DNA of 18,308 nucleotides. Origin: Hyphomicrobiales bacterium. Lineage in GTDB: Bacteria; Pseudomonadota; Alphaproteobacteria; Rhizobiales; Aestuariivirgaceae. Below the pieces are notes generated by a model. It was given only the letters and a program-made list of their open reading frames with translations, was not told the DNA's origin and searched no databases. Made by a program: the position numbers and the translations under genes. The stretch's first letter is position 1. Every line of letters begins with the position of its first letter. Where the stretch lies: assembly GCA_025362535.1 (NCBI GenBank), contig JANYGE010000064.1:1-18308 (forward strand). The letters are read 5' to 3'. This document shows, piece after piece, positions 7,087-14,136 of the stretch.

Positions 7087-8553
7087 ATGATCAATGCTTT
7101 TCCGATCGACGGCATAATTCTGAATCGCCAGTCTGCTGAAAACCTGCACCGGCAAATTTACATCCAGCTGCGGAGTCTCATTGAGCGGCGTGTGCTGCCC
7201 AGCGGCAGTTCTTTGCCTTCAACCCGTGCCATGGCAAAAGATTTGGGGGTTGGTCGAAACACGGTTATTGCAGCGTGTGACCAATTAGCGCTCGAAGGCT
7301 ATCTGGCTCTGCATCCCCGAACGCCACCGATCGTCATGGCACTCCCGCCCACTTTACAAAATGCGACGAAGACCTCAACGCCGAGTGACAGTTCGATTTC
7401 GGCGCGCGGCAAGATAATGTTGGCACAGCCCTACCACCATGGCAGGCCCGGTCTTTTGGCCTTCCATCCCGGATTGCCAGACGCCGATAATTTTCCTTTC
7501 AACACATGGTCAAAGCTACTCAGTAAGCGTGCCAAGGCAGCGCGCCATGATTTGTTCGGCACATACCATGTCAAAGGCTATCCCGCCCTTTGCGAAGCCA
7601 TTGCCCGCTATCTCACAACAGCGCGAGGTGTGAACTGCACCCCAGATCAAATCGTCATCACCAATGGCGCGCAATCGGCGTTTGATTTATTGGCGCGCCT
7701 GTTGCTTGATCCAGGTGATACTGTGTGGATGGAAGAGCCCGGCTATTATGGGGCGGGTGCCGCCTGTCTTGCCGCAGGCGCTAAACTTGTGCCGCTCAAT
7801 GTTACGGATGAGGGCTGGGACTTACAGCCACCGAGCACCATCCCCCGTCTGATCTTCGCAACACCATCCTGCCACCACCCGCTTGGCATCATCATGCCTA
7901 TGGAACAGCGGCTTAACCTGGTGCAGTTGGCCGAGAAATGGGGCAGTTGGATTATCGAAGATGACTATGACAGTGAATACCGCTTTCAAGGCCATCCTAT
8001 TCCAGCCTTGCAAGGCATCAGCGTCAATAACCGTGTTGTTTATGTCGGCACCTTCGCAAAGCTTCTGTTTCCAGCCATGCGCTTGGGCTTTTTGGTCGTG
8101 CCCGATATATTGCACGAAAGCATTGCCACGGCACTCAGCGTGACAGGCCAATTCGCACCGCTGCTTACGCAAGCCGCTTTGGCTGATTTCATGAACGAGG
8201 GTCACTTCACACGGCACTTGCGCCGCATGCGCAGGCTCTACGCCATAAGGCGGCAATATTTTATTGAAGCCTGTGAGGAGCATCTCAGCCCGTGGTTGAG
8301 TCTCCGCCATGTCGAGGCTGGCATTCAATTGGTTGGGATGTTCCACAAAAAACTTGATGATAAGGTGGTAGCCAAAGCAGCGCTTGAAATGGGCGTCAAT
8401 GTTTCACCACTTTCAATTCAATATCGTCATGGCAATGAACAGCGCGGACTCTTGATGGGCTTTGCCTCAGCTGATCAACGCGCCACCAAGAAGGCGATGA
8501 TCAAGTTGCGAAACATGTTTCAAACAACGGCCTTTCCGCTTGTGGTGAAATGA
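7087..8553 (+). CDS. MocR-type transcriptional regulator (GntR HTH + aminotransferase domain)
   Basis: The chosen start, ATG 7087, has AGGA at 7077-7080 and gives 488 residues, normal for the MocR/PdxR subfamily; longer in-frame starts at 6934 and 7063 lack this and run into the divergent gene or operator. The N-terminal winged helix (N-L-H-R-Q-I-Y-I-Q-L then L-P-S-T-R-A-M-A-K-D-L-G-V-G-R-N-T-V) is GntR type. The rest is a fold-type I aminotransferase domain: I-T-N-G-A-Q-S-A, E-E-P-G-Y-Y-G, I-E-D-D-Y-D-S-E-Y-R and the PLP lysine K325 in G-T-F-A-K-L-L-F-P. Such proteins use PLP as sensor, usually reacting with an amino compound, rather than as catalyst. It is divergent from the cyclitol operon and is its likely regulator; an amine-bearing inducer such as an inosamine is inferred. 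Confidence 0.93.
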   Translation: MINAFPIDGIILNRQSAENLHRQIYIQLRSLIERRVLPSGSSLPSTRAMAKDLGVGRNTVIAACDQLALEGYLALHPRTPPIVMALPPTLQNATKTSTPSDSSISARGKIMLAQPYHHGRPGLLAFHPGLPDADNFPFNTWSKLLSKRAKAARHDLFGTYHVKGYPALCEAIARYLTTARGVNCTPDQIVITNGAQSAFDLLARLLLDPGDTVWMEEPGYYGAGAACLAAGAKLVPLNVTDEGWDLQPPSTIPRLIFATPSCHHPLGIIMPMEQRLNLVQLAEKWGSWIIEDDYDSEYRFQGHPIPALQGISVNNRVVYVGTFAKLLFPAMRLGFLVVPDILHESIATALSVTGQFAPLLTQAALADFMNEGHFTRHLRRMRRLYAIRRQYFIEACEEHLSPWLSLRHVEAGIQLVGMFHKKLDDKVVAKAALEMGVNVSPLSIQYRHGNEQRGLLMGFASADQRATKKAMIKLRNMFQTTAFPLVVK

Positions 8554-8719
8554 TTGGCTGTTCTGGCAGTCATGAGCGAGTTCGTCTCTGCCTTCGTTTC
8601 CTCAATAACAGGGAATTAAAGCATCACATCAGGGATGAATTTCGGAAAAAATGGGTCAGTATGACCAGCCATCAGGAATTCCGAATCTAAGGGGTCAAAT
8701 CCAATTGGTCGCCGCCGAA
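8554..8719. other. Spacer with no gene; probable left edge of IS remnant
   Basis: No ORF with recognisable homology, terminator or promoter was seen. The motif GGGTCAGT near 8651 resembles GGGTCAGTT near 9430 at the right side of the IS21 remnant, so the element's decayed left part may begin around 8640. The boundary is not resolved. Confidence 0.35.
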
Positions 8720-9061
8720 GCTCCATTGCGTCACCTGCTACCACTCGGGCCATTTGACCCTGTGAGGCATGTGCTCAAGTGGCTAGGTGGCGACCGCGAG
8801 ATGGTTGATATCCTGGCGCTGGTTTTGCAGCATGATGAGCAAGCCGTCCTCTCTGCTGTTGAGTTGGTGCTGGACGCAGGCGTTCCCAGCAAGACCCACA
8901 TCCTCAATCTTTTGCACCGGCTGGTGGATGGCAAGTTGCCAGCACCTGATATTGACGCACCCCAGGCCCTCAACTTGGTCTGCGAACCAAAGGTCGATGT
9001 TGAGCGCTACGATGCTTTGTGCGCAACCCACACTGCAAAGGGGATGCGCCATGCGTCATGA
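8720..9061 (+). pseudogene. istA: IstA transposase C-terminal fragment (IS21 family)
   Basis: The reading frame open from 8651 becomes recognisably IstA from about 8720: H-L-L-P-L-G-P-F-D-P-V-R-H-V-L, then [16 protein letters not shown] and [14 protein letters not shown], ending R-Y-D-A-L...M-R-H-A-S. This is the usual C-terminus; intact IstA is around 500 residues, so only about a fifth remains. The helix-turn-helix and DDE catalytic core are gone. Its TGA at 9059-9061 overlaps the istB start at 9051, as in intact elements. The residues upstream of 8720 in the same frame do not look like IstA. Non-functional. Confidence 0.8.
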
Positions 9062-9395
9062 TCCTGCCAGTGGTGCCATCGTCATCATGCTGCGTCTTGA
9101 TCTAATCATCCTTGATGAGCTGGGCTATTTGCCCTTCAGCTCATCGGGCGGGGCACTGCTGTTCCATCTGCTCAGCAAGCTCTATGAGCAGACCAGCATC
9201 ATCATCACCACGAACCTGAGCTTCAGCGAATGGGCCAATGTGTTTGGTCCCTCTCAGCGTTTGCATGCAAACGCTTGCCGGGCAATGGATGCCAAGATGA
9301 CAACGGCACTGCTCGACCGCCTGACGCACCACTGCCATATCCTCGAAACCGGAAACGACAGCTGGCGCAGGCCGACCAAACCTAAAACCAATTGA
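9051..9395 (+). pseudogene. istB: IstB helper ATPase, internally deleted and with a 39-nt insertion
   Basis: IstB is the AAA+ helper of IS21 transposition, normally about 250 residues. Here the ORF is 114 residues. It begins with the authentic start [15 protein letters not shown] and jumps directly to [14 protein letters not shown], the Walker B region. About 150 residues, including the Walker A loop, are therefore deleted in frame, possibly between similar L-R sequences. Further on, W-A-N-V-F-G and [14 protein letters not shown], adjacent in ordinary IstB, are separated by 13 extra residues (9249-9287). The C-terminus [13 protein letters not shown] is intact. Loss of Walker A makes it inactive. 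Confidence 0.85.
9249..9287. repeat. 39-nt in-frame insertion containing a 20-bp perfect palindrome
   Basis: The segment adds exactly 13 codons to istB between the glycine of V-F-G and D-A-K-M. Its core, 9256-9275 (AGCGTTTGCATGCAAACGCT), is a perfect palindrome, followed by a smaller one, TTGCCGGGCAA (9275-9285). No clear target duplication is visible. It could be a small palindromic repeat element; no second copy was noticed in the window. Confidence 0.55.
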
Positions 9396-9449
9396 CACAC
9401 AAACAAAGCCAGACATAAACAAATTACACGGGTCAGTTCTCAGTGAAAA

Positions 9450-10014
9450 TTAACAGTCACTAACTGCCCAGCCAATGACGCGACGTGAATGTAGGTCGCG
9501 GATTACGGCAAGATAGAGCCAACCTTGCGCTGCCCAAACATAGCTGATGTCTCCGGCCCATTTGCTGTTGGGTATATCGGCGGTGAAGTTGCCATCCAGA
9601 ACATTGGCCACGATGCCTAATTTATGATTACTGTTGGTCGTCACCTTGTGCCTGCGCGTGCGAACGGGCTTTATGCCATTGATGTTCATCAATCGACCCA
9701 CGCGCCGCTCGCCAACATCGAGGCCAGCTTCCTTCAGCTGCATGGCCATGCGAGGTCGTCCATAGGTGCCGAGGCTCAGGCCATAGTGTTCGCGGGATAT
9801 GGGCCAGCACTTTCAATTCACCGCGTTGGCGGCAGCCCATCGGCCGGGTCAGCCATTTACGAAAGCCACGAGTTGTGACTTGCATCATCTGGCACATCTT
9901 GCTCACCGGCCAGACATGCCACCAATCCTTCACAAACCCGAACCCTCTCGTGGTTTGCTTTGCAAAACCCTGTCGGGCAACGCCATCACGGTTTCGGGCA
10001 TTCTCTCGGACCAT
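9450..10014 (-). pseudogene. IS3-family OrfB transposase, frameshifted and 3'-truncated
   Basis: Two overlapping minus frames make one broken gene. The first frame (to about 9795) gives the orfB N-terminus W-P-V-S-K-M-C-Q-M-M-Q-V-T-T-R-G-F-R-K-W, ending L-K-V-L-A-H-I. One extra base in the GGG run at 9794-9796 shifts to the frame reading R-E-H-Y-G-L-S-L-G-T-Y-G-R-P-R-M, then G-E-R-R-V-G-R-L-M and the integrase core start W-A-G-D-I-S-Y-V-W with the first catalytic Asp. The ORF breaks after G-W-A-V-S-D at the junction with the IS21 remnant. Only about half of a normal OrfB (around 270-290 residues) is left. Confidence 0.82.
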
Positions 10015-10020
10015 TGGCGT

Positions 10021-10299
10021 TCATGCCCTCAATAACGCGCGAAGAACTGGGTAGCCTTTTTTAATATCTCCCTCTCTTCCCGCAGCACGAGGGTTCTCAT
10101 GGCGAAGGCGTTCATTCTCCTTGGCCAAATCCGCCTGTGGAGCCGTCGAAACATCCGCTGGCCGAAACTCCGACACCCATTTGCCCAAGGTTGAAAAACC
10201 AACCCCCAAATCCGACGCCACCCGACGACGCGGTAACCCGCTCGTTAGCGCAATCCGAACTGCTTCCTGCTTGAAATCTTCTGTGTGTTTAATCGCCAT
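10021..10299 (-). pseudogene. IS3-family OrfA (HTH protein), frameshifted near its C-terminus
   Basis: OrfA is the DNA-binding half of IS3 transposase. It starts M-A-I-K-H-T-E-D-F-K-Q-E-A-V-R-I-A and has the helix-turn-helix L-P-R-R-R-V-A-S-D-L-G-V-G-F-S-T-L-G-K-W followed by the leucine-zipper-like K-E-N-E-R-L-R. After E-N, one extra base in the GGG run at 10091-10093 shifts the frame. Restoring it yields L-R-E-E-R-E-I-L-K-K-A-T-Q-F-F-A-R-Y and a stop at 10029-10031, the standard family end. The as-is ORF keeps near-normal length (92 residues) only by chance. Confidence 0.82.
10056..10062 (-). promoter_or_regulatory. A6G slippery heptamer of the IS3 orfA-orfB frameshift
   Basis: Minus-strand AAAAAAG lies in the codons for L-K-K-A near the end of orfA. 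This is the classic place and sequence for the programmed -1 frameshift that makes the OrfAB fusion transposase in the IS3 family. Here it is a fossil because both genes are broken. Confidence 0.6.
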
Positions 10300-10330
10300 A
10301 GTCCGTCCCCTTGAGTGAGTGTTATTATCT

Positions 10331-10640
10331 CAAGTAACCGGAAGCAAACCGTTACAAGTCCAGTCGCAACGCCCCGAAGCCGGCGGTCGCGGTGATGTAA
10401 AAGCTGGAACCCGAGAAGAACTCTTCGAGCTCGTCGACTTGCTCGTGGTCAACATGCTCAGTAGGGATAACCTCTGTATGCGCCCATATGATCGCGGTTC
10501 GCATCGGGCCAGACAAGCACCAGTTACAATCGCGTCAAAGTCACACCCACTCGACGAGGCGTCAAACATGCAATACTCTCTCAATGCGTCTGGTACAAAA
10601 CATTGGGCGGACAAAATTGGAACGCAGTAGGATAAAATTT
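10331..10640. other. 310-bp stretch without a convincing gene
   Basis: It lies between the IS3 remnant and the aldo/keto reductase and probably holds the latter's promoter, though no clear boxes were found. The part around 10370-10440 looks more GC-rich than its neighbours. Open frames exist on both strands but none shows a recognised domain; the most protein-like is listed separately at 10352-10504. Confidence 0.4.
10352..10504 (-). CDS. Possible small protein or gene fragment (50 residues), unrecognised
   Basis: An ATG-to-TAA frame of 50 codons reads M-R-T-A-I-I-W-A-H-T-E-V-I-P-T-E, then an acidic helix-like stretch V-D-E-L-E-E-F-F, and ends G-F-G-A-L-R-L-D-L. The composition is more protein-like than the overlapping frames on either strand. 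No convincing ribosome site precedes the ATG and I recognise no family. It could be a small gene, the tail of a gene cut by the IS event, or chance. Confidence 0.22.
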   Translation of the reverse strand: MRTAIIWAHTEVIPTEHVDHEQVDELEEFFSGSSFYITATAGFGALRLDL

Positions 10641-11588
10641 ATGAACAAACGCCGACTTGGACAATCAGATATTCACTTTGAGCCATTTGTTTTGGGGACA
10701 AATGTGTTCGGATGGACCTCCGATGAGTCAAATTCATTCGCCATACTTGATGCCTTTGTTGCGGAAGGGTTCACCGCGATCGATACGGCAGATGTTTATT
10801 CACGCTGGGTGCCCGGTAATGATAGTGAATCTGAAAAAATTATCGGCCGTTGGCTGAAAGCGCGGGGCATTCGCAGCAAGATTGTTTTGGCAACAAAGGT
10901 CGGCTCCGACATGGGCCAAGGTCGCACCGATTTGCGAGCCTCGTGGATTGCAACTGCCGTGGAAGATTCGTTGCGTAGGCTTCAAACTGATTACATAGAT
11001 ATCTATCAATCGCATTGGCCCGATCCATTAACTGCCGAAGAGGAAACTTTGGGCGCTTATGATAAGCTGATCAAAGCTGGAAAAGTGCGAGTGATCGGCG
11101 CCTCGAACTATGATGCGAACTTGCTGGCAAGCGCCCTTAAGCTATCTGAACAAAAGAATCTGCCGCGTTATCAATCCCTACAGAACGAGTTTAATCTTTG
11201 TACGCGTAATAAGTTTGAAGGGGCCGTGCAGGACTTAATTGTTAAGGAAGGGCTGGGTGCCATTACCTATTTTGGTTTGGCATCTGGTTTTCTGACTGGC
11301 AAATATCGCAGCCAAGCCGATTTATCGAAAAGTCCACGCGGCGAAGACGTGGCCCAATATTTAGATGCCCGTGGCATGAAGATATTGGCTGCACTCGATA
11401 CTGTTTCCGAACACACTGGCGCCACTCTTGCGGAAATCGCTTTGGCGTGGATTAACGCTCAGCCTGGAATTGTTGCACCAATTGCCTCAGCAACATCTGT
11501 TCGCCAATTGGAAGGTTTGGCACGCGGCGCACGGCTTTCGCTGAAACCAGAAGACCTTCAAATTCTTACGGCAGCGGGGAATAATTGA
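10641..11588 (+). CDS. Aldo/keto reductase
   Basis: From ATG 10641, preceded by AGGA at 10629-10632, the product is 315 residues, the family's usual size; the frame is open to 10488 upstream but that part lacks family sequence. It is a cytoplasmic NADPH-dependent (beta/alpha)8 oxidoreductase. The catalytic tetrad is visible: D48 and Y53 in I-D-T-A-D-V-Y-S, K86 in L-A-T-K-V-G and H125 in Y-Q-S-H-W-P. V-I-G-A-S-N-Y and the C-terminal cofactor stretch P-I-A-S-A-T-S-V-R-Q-L-E are also present. It resembles the YajO/IolS-like bacterial branch. The substrate is unknown. It is convergent with the GntR gene (5-bp gap) and flanked by IS debris on its left, so its link to either operon is unclear. Confidence 0.93.
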   Translation: MNKRRLGQSDIHFEPFVLGTNVFGWTSDESNSFAILDAFVAEGFTAIDTADVYSRWVPGNDSESEKIIGRWLKARGIRSKIVLATKVGSDMGQGRTDLRASWIATAVEDSLRRLQTDYIDIYQSHWPDPLTAEEETLGAYDKLIKAGKVRVIGASNYDANLLASALKLSEQKNLPRYQSLQNEFNLCTRNKFEGAVQDLIVKEGLGAITYFGLASGFLTGKYRSQADLSKSPRGEDVAQYLDARGMKILAALDTVSEHTGATLAEIALAWINAQPGIVAPIASATSVRQLEGLARGARLSLKPEDLQILTAAGNN

Positions 11589-11593
11589 GCAGC

Positions 11594-12295
11594 CTATGAA
11601 GCCTTGGCCATAAAGTTCTGCAAATCCGCTTTCTCTTGCAGCAGTCCCATGATGTTATTGCGGGAACTGCGAATGTGACTGCGAGCAAGATCGCCGGCCC
11701 GTTTGGCATCGCCATCACACATGGCTTTGACAATTGCCGTGTGTTCGTCGCGTGCCTCTTTCCAATCATCAAGCCAAATCAGTTCCATCCAAACATAATG
11801 CTGGCATTTGTCGAGGATGCTATTGAGCATGGAACACAGCGTTTCATTGTCGCTGAGTGCAGCAATTGTGCGGTGAATGTCCATCCCGATCTGAAGCTCC
11901 TGAAACTTGTCTTGCTGTGTGCGATCAGGAAGGTTGGCAAGTCTTTCACATTCAGCAAGCATATTTTTAAGGACTAGCTTATCGGCAGCGGTCAAACGTG
12001 CGGTGGCAAGCTCGGTGGCATAGCCGTCGAGTACTTCGCGCACCTCAAATGATTCTTGAAACATTTTCATGTCAAAGTTTTTGACGGCATAGCCTTGACG
12101 GGGACGCTCAACCACAAGGCCATCACGCTCAAGCTGGTTAAGCGCTTCACGAACCGGCGTTCGGCTCACATTCAACTTAGTCGCCAATTCCTCAACTAAA
12201 ATACGAGCACCAGGCGCAATTTGGCCAATCACGATCATAGCTTTCAATGAATCGTAGGCTGATCTGCGTAGCGACCCCTTTTTCTTTGTTTTCAT
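11594..12295 (-). CDS. GntR-family regulator, FCD (FadR-like) subfamily
   Basis: From ATG 12295 the protein has 233 residues; a GTG at 12328 in frame would add 11. The ATG is favoured because GGAAC precedes it. The N-terminal winged helix includes L-A-T-K-L-N-V-S-R-T-P-V-R-E-A-L-N-Q-L, typical GntR. The C-terminal FCD ligand domain has the helix F-E-V-R-E-V-L-D and candidate metal ligands: D-I-H-R-T-I, E-H-T-A-I-V and R-S-H-I-R. FCD regulators are usually repressors released by a small carboxylate or related metabolite. It is divergent from the amidohydrolase/ABC operon, with a palindrome in between, and is its likely repressor; effector unknown. Confidence 0.92.
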   Translation of the reverse strand: MKTKKKGSLRRSAYDSLKAMIVIGQIAPGARILVEELATKLNVSRTPVREALNQLERDGLVVERPRQGYAVKNFDMKMFQESFEVREVLDGYATELATARLTAADKLVLKNMLAECERLANLPDRTQQDKFQELQIGMDIHRTIAALSDNETLCSMLNSILDKCQHYVWMELIWLDDWKEARDEHTAIVKAMCDGDAKRAGDLARSHIRSSRNNIMGLLQEKADLQNFMAKAS

Positions 12296-12341
12296 TTGGA
12301 CATGTTCCGTTCTTTGCCGCGAAAACACAGCTTAACGCCTA

Positions 12342-12371
12342 TTGACAAGGATGCAAATATGCAATTACGTA
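12342..12371 (+). promoter_or_regulatory. Candidate promoter of the amidohydrolase operon
   Basis: TTGACA at 12342-12347 is a perfect -35 box. With an 18-bp spacer, TACGTA (12366-12371) is a weak -10 candidate, inside the palindrome at 12359-12384. A repressor bound there would block RNA polymerase. The -35 is convincing, the -10 poor. Confidence 0.4.
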
Positions 12372-12384
12372 TACGAAATTGCAT
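12359..12384. promoter_or_regulatory. 26-bp near-perfect palindrome, probable GntR/FCD operator
   Basis: Arms ATGCAATT (12359-12366) and AATTGCAT (12377-12384) share a centre with the inner palindrome CGTATACG (12368-12375); 12 of 13 base pairs match, the only mismatch being 12367/12376. A GTATAC core is typical for FCD-type operators. Extra ATGCAA copies lie at 12351 and 12402. Binding by the adjacent regulator is inferred. Confidence 0.65.
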
Positions 12385-12459
12385 TTAAAAAATTGAATGA
12401 GATGCAATCGTCTAAATCGTCTCCAATGAACAGTTGGATTTAGGAAGGGCTCAAACTTT

Positions 12460-14121
12460 ATGTATGCAGATGTGATCATCACAGACGCGAAAGTGCTGAC
12501 AATGGATTTGGCTGCCCCGCGTGCTGAAGCTGTGGCCATCACCGACGGGCATATTTTAGCTGTTGGGTCCAAACAAGACATTGCAGCCCTAAAAGGCTCA
12601 TCGACCCGGGTGATTTCCGCGCAGGGCAACACTGTGCTTCCAGGGTTCATCGAGGCCCATATGCATCTCTTTGGTGGTGCGGCTGAACTGCATCATCTCC
12701 CGTTAGCCGGCCTGCGGGGGTTCGATGCGGTGGCCGCTGCCGTCCGCGCCTACGTGCCGACTCAGCGCGAAGCCAAAGTTCTTTTCGGCAAGGGAGCCGA
12801 TTACAGCATGATGGGAGCGGAAGGCTCCATCAACCGTCATCACATGGATCGCATGTGTCCGGACCGGCCGTTTGCGATAAGCTCAGCCGACCATCACACC
12901 ATGTGGGCCAACACGAAAGCGCTGGAGGTGACTGGGCTTCTGCGCGGTCAAACACTCGGACCCGGCAATGAGATAGTTATGGGGCTTGATGGGCTTGCCA
13001 GCGGCGAATTGCGTGAAGTGGAAGCCTTCGGCCCGATCATCAAGTATTCCGGTGAACAGCGTGCCACACTCGGGCTCGCGACAGGGGGCGAACCTCATCC
13101 TCCACCCAGTGCTGAAGAGCGCGCAACCGACATCGACATTATCAAGCGTGGCCTCTCGTGGTGCGCCCAACATGGCATCACCTCCATCCACAATATGGAT
13201 GGCAACCTTTACACATTGGAACTCCTCGCCGAGATCGAAACCCAGGGCGGTCTGCTCTGCCGCAACAAGGTGCCATTCCATTTCAAGAACTTCATGAAAG
13301 TGGATATGCTGGAGAAAGCATCGCTCATGGCTGAGCGTTACCATTCAGATTGGTTATCATCCGGATTGGTAAAATTCTTCATGGATGGCGTTCTCGATTC
13401 CTATACCTCCTACATGGTGGATGATTACGCTGATCGACCCGGGCACCGGACCGAGCCCCTGTTCAGCCAAGAACAATTCAATGAGGCCGCGATCGAGGCT
13501 GATCGGCGAAAGCTGCAAATCGCTGTGCATAGCAGTGGCGATGCTGCCGTGCGCAGTGTGCTGGATGGCTATCAAGCCGCGCAGAAAGCCAACAAAAAAC
13601 GCGACAGTCGCCACCGCATTGAACATATTGAAGTGATTACGCCTGCCGACATTCCCCGCCTGAAGGAACTTGGGGTTATTGCTTCGATGCAACCTCCCCA
13701 TCCGCCGGGCGCCATGAATTTTCCGCTCGAACCAACACTTACACGCATTGGAAAGAGCCGTTGGCCTTTCTCCTTTCCTTGCAAAACCCTCAAGGAATCA
13801 GATGCCCATGTGGTTTTCGCTTCTGATTGGCCAGTTGCGGATATTAGCGTGCTGGCTGGCATTCAAGCCGCAACAACCCGCAAAGTCTGGGGTGCCGGAG
13901 ATCCCGATCAACGGTTCAATCTCTTAGATACTCTGGCAGCCTACACCTACGAGGGTGCCTATGCCGAGTTTGCAGAAAACAAAAAAGGTATCTTGAAGAG
14001 GGGATTTCTAGGGGATGCCGTTGTTCTTTCAGGCGACATTGAAAACACCCCGCTCGAGGAAATATCCAAACTGCATCCGGTCATTACGATCTGTGGTGGT
14101 CGCGTAACTTACGAAGCCTAG
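12460..14121 (+). CDS. YtcJ-type metal-dependent amidohydrolase
   Basis: The 553-residue protein is a full-length member of the Amidohydro_3/YtcJ branch, which includes N-substituted formamide deformylase. Start: ATG 12460 with AGGAAGG at 12442-12448. After the small beta domain (A-D-V-I-I-T-D-A-K-V-L-T-M-D) comes the metal motif G-F-I-E-A-H-M-H (H67, H69). The likely carboxylated lysine is K305 in V-K-F-F-M-D-G-V, followed by H357 (A-V-H-S-S-G-D-A-A), H389 (R-I-E-H-I-E-V) and D456 (F-A-S-D-W-P-V-A-D). No signal peptide is seen, so it is cytoplasmic and should act on the imported compound, probably an amide, formamide or cyclic C-N bond. First gene of the ABC operon, 15 bp before the PotA-like start. 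Family sure; substrate unknown. Confidence 0.93.
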   Translation: MYADVIITDAKVLTMDLAAPRAEAVAITDGHILAVGSKQDIAALKGSSTRVISAQGNTVLPGFIEAHMHLFGGAAELHHLPLAGLRGFDAVAAAVRAYVPTQREAKVLFGKGADYSMMGAEGSINRHHMDRMCPDRPFAISSADHHTMWANTKALEVTGLLRGQTLGPGNEIVMGLDGLASGELREVEAFGPIIKYSGEQRATLGLATGGEPHPPPSAEERATDIDIIKRGLSWCAQHGITSIHNMDGNLYTLELLAEIETQGGLLCRNKVPFHFKNFMKVDMLEKASLMAERYHSDWLSSGLVKFFMDGVLDSYTSYMVDDYADRPGHRTEPLFSQEQFNEAAIEADRRKLQIAVHSSGDAAVRSVLDGYQAAQKANKKRDSRHRIEHIEVITPADIPRLKELGVIASMQPPHPPGAMNFPLEPTLTRIGKSRWPFSFPCKTLKESDAHVVFASDWPVADISVLAGIQAATTRKVWGAGDPDQRFNLLDTLAAYTYEGAYAEFAENKKGILKRGFLGDAVVLSGDIENTPLEEISKLHPVITICGGRVTYEA

Positions 14122-14136
14122 GAGAACTTGACCACG

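Larger units (their letters stand above)
8640..9455 (+). mobile_element. IS21-family insertion sequence remnant (5' part missing)
   Basis: The remnant contains the last fifth or so of istA and a damaged istB in the usual order, with the overlapping istA stop/istB start. The right side has GGGTCAGTTCTCAGTGAAAA (9430-9449), a sequence type I associate with the terminal repeats of this family. Most of istA, including the DDE catalytic core, is absent, so the copy cannot transpose. Edges are approximate. Confidence 0.75.
9456..10330 (-). mobile_element. IS3-family insertion sequence remnant (3' half missing)
   Basis: On the minus strand orfA (from 10299) and the first half of orfB are present, but orfB stops at the junction with the IS21 remnant near 9452-9463, so the catalytic second Asp and Glu of the DDE triad are lost. 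Both ORFs also carry one-base insertions. Terminal inverted repeats cannot be paired because one end is missing; the orfA-side edge is a guess at about 10330. Confidence 0.75.

Noticed and set aside
9256..9275. Palindrome as a LacI-type operator
   Set aside because: It lies inside a dead istB as part of an in-frame insertion and no promoter or gene start is nearby.
10319..10630. 103-residue plus-strand ORF upstream of the aldo/keto reductase
   Set aside because: No recognisable domain, no ribosome site, and it overlaps a more protein-like minus frame; treated as chance.
10488..10640. Longer N-terminus for the aldo/keto reductase
   Set aside because: The extra 51 residues are low-quality sequence (many Ser/Thr/His/Arg) and the family begins at the M-N-K-R-R-L-G start, which has AGGA upstream.
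12883..13344. 153-residue minus ORF, and similar long ORFs antisense to real genes (for example 7822-8346, 16110-16592, 3871-4647)
   Set aside because: Shadows of the amidohydrolase, regulator, permease and binding-protein genes; no family features or ribosome sites.
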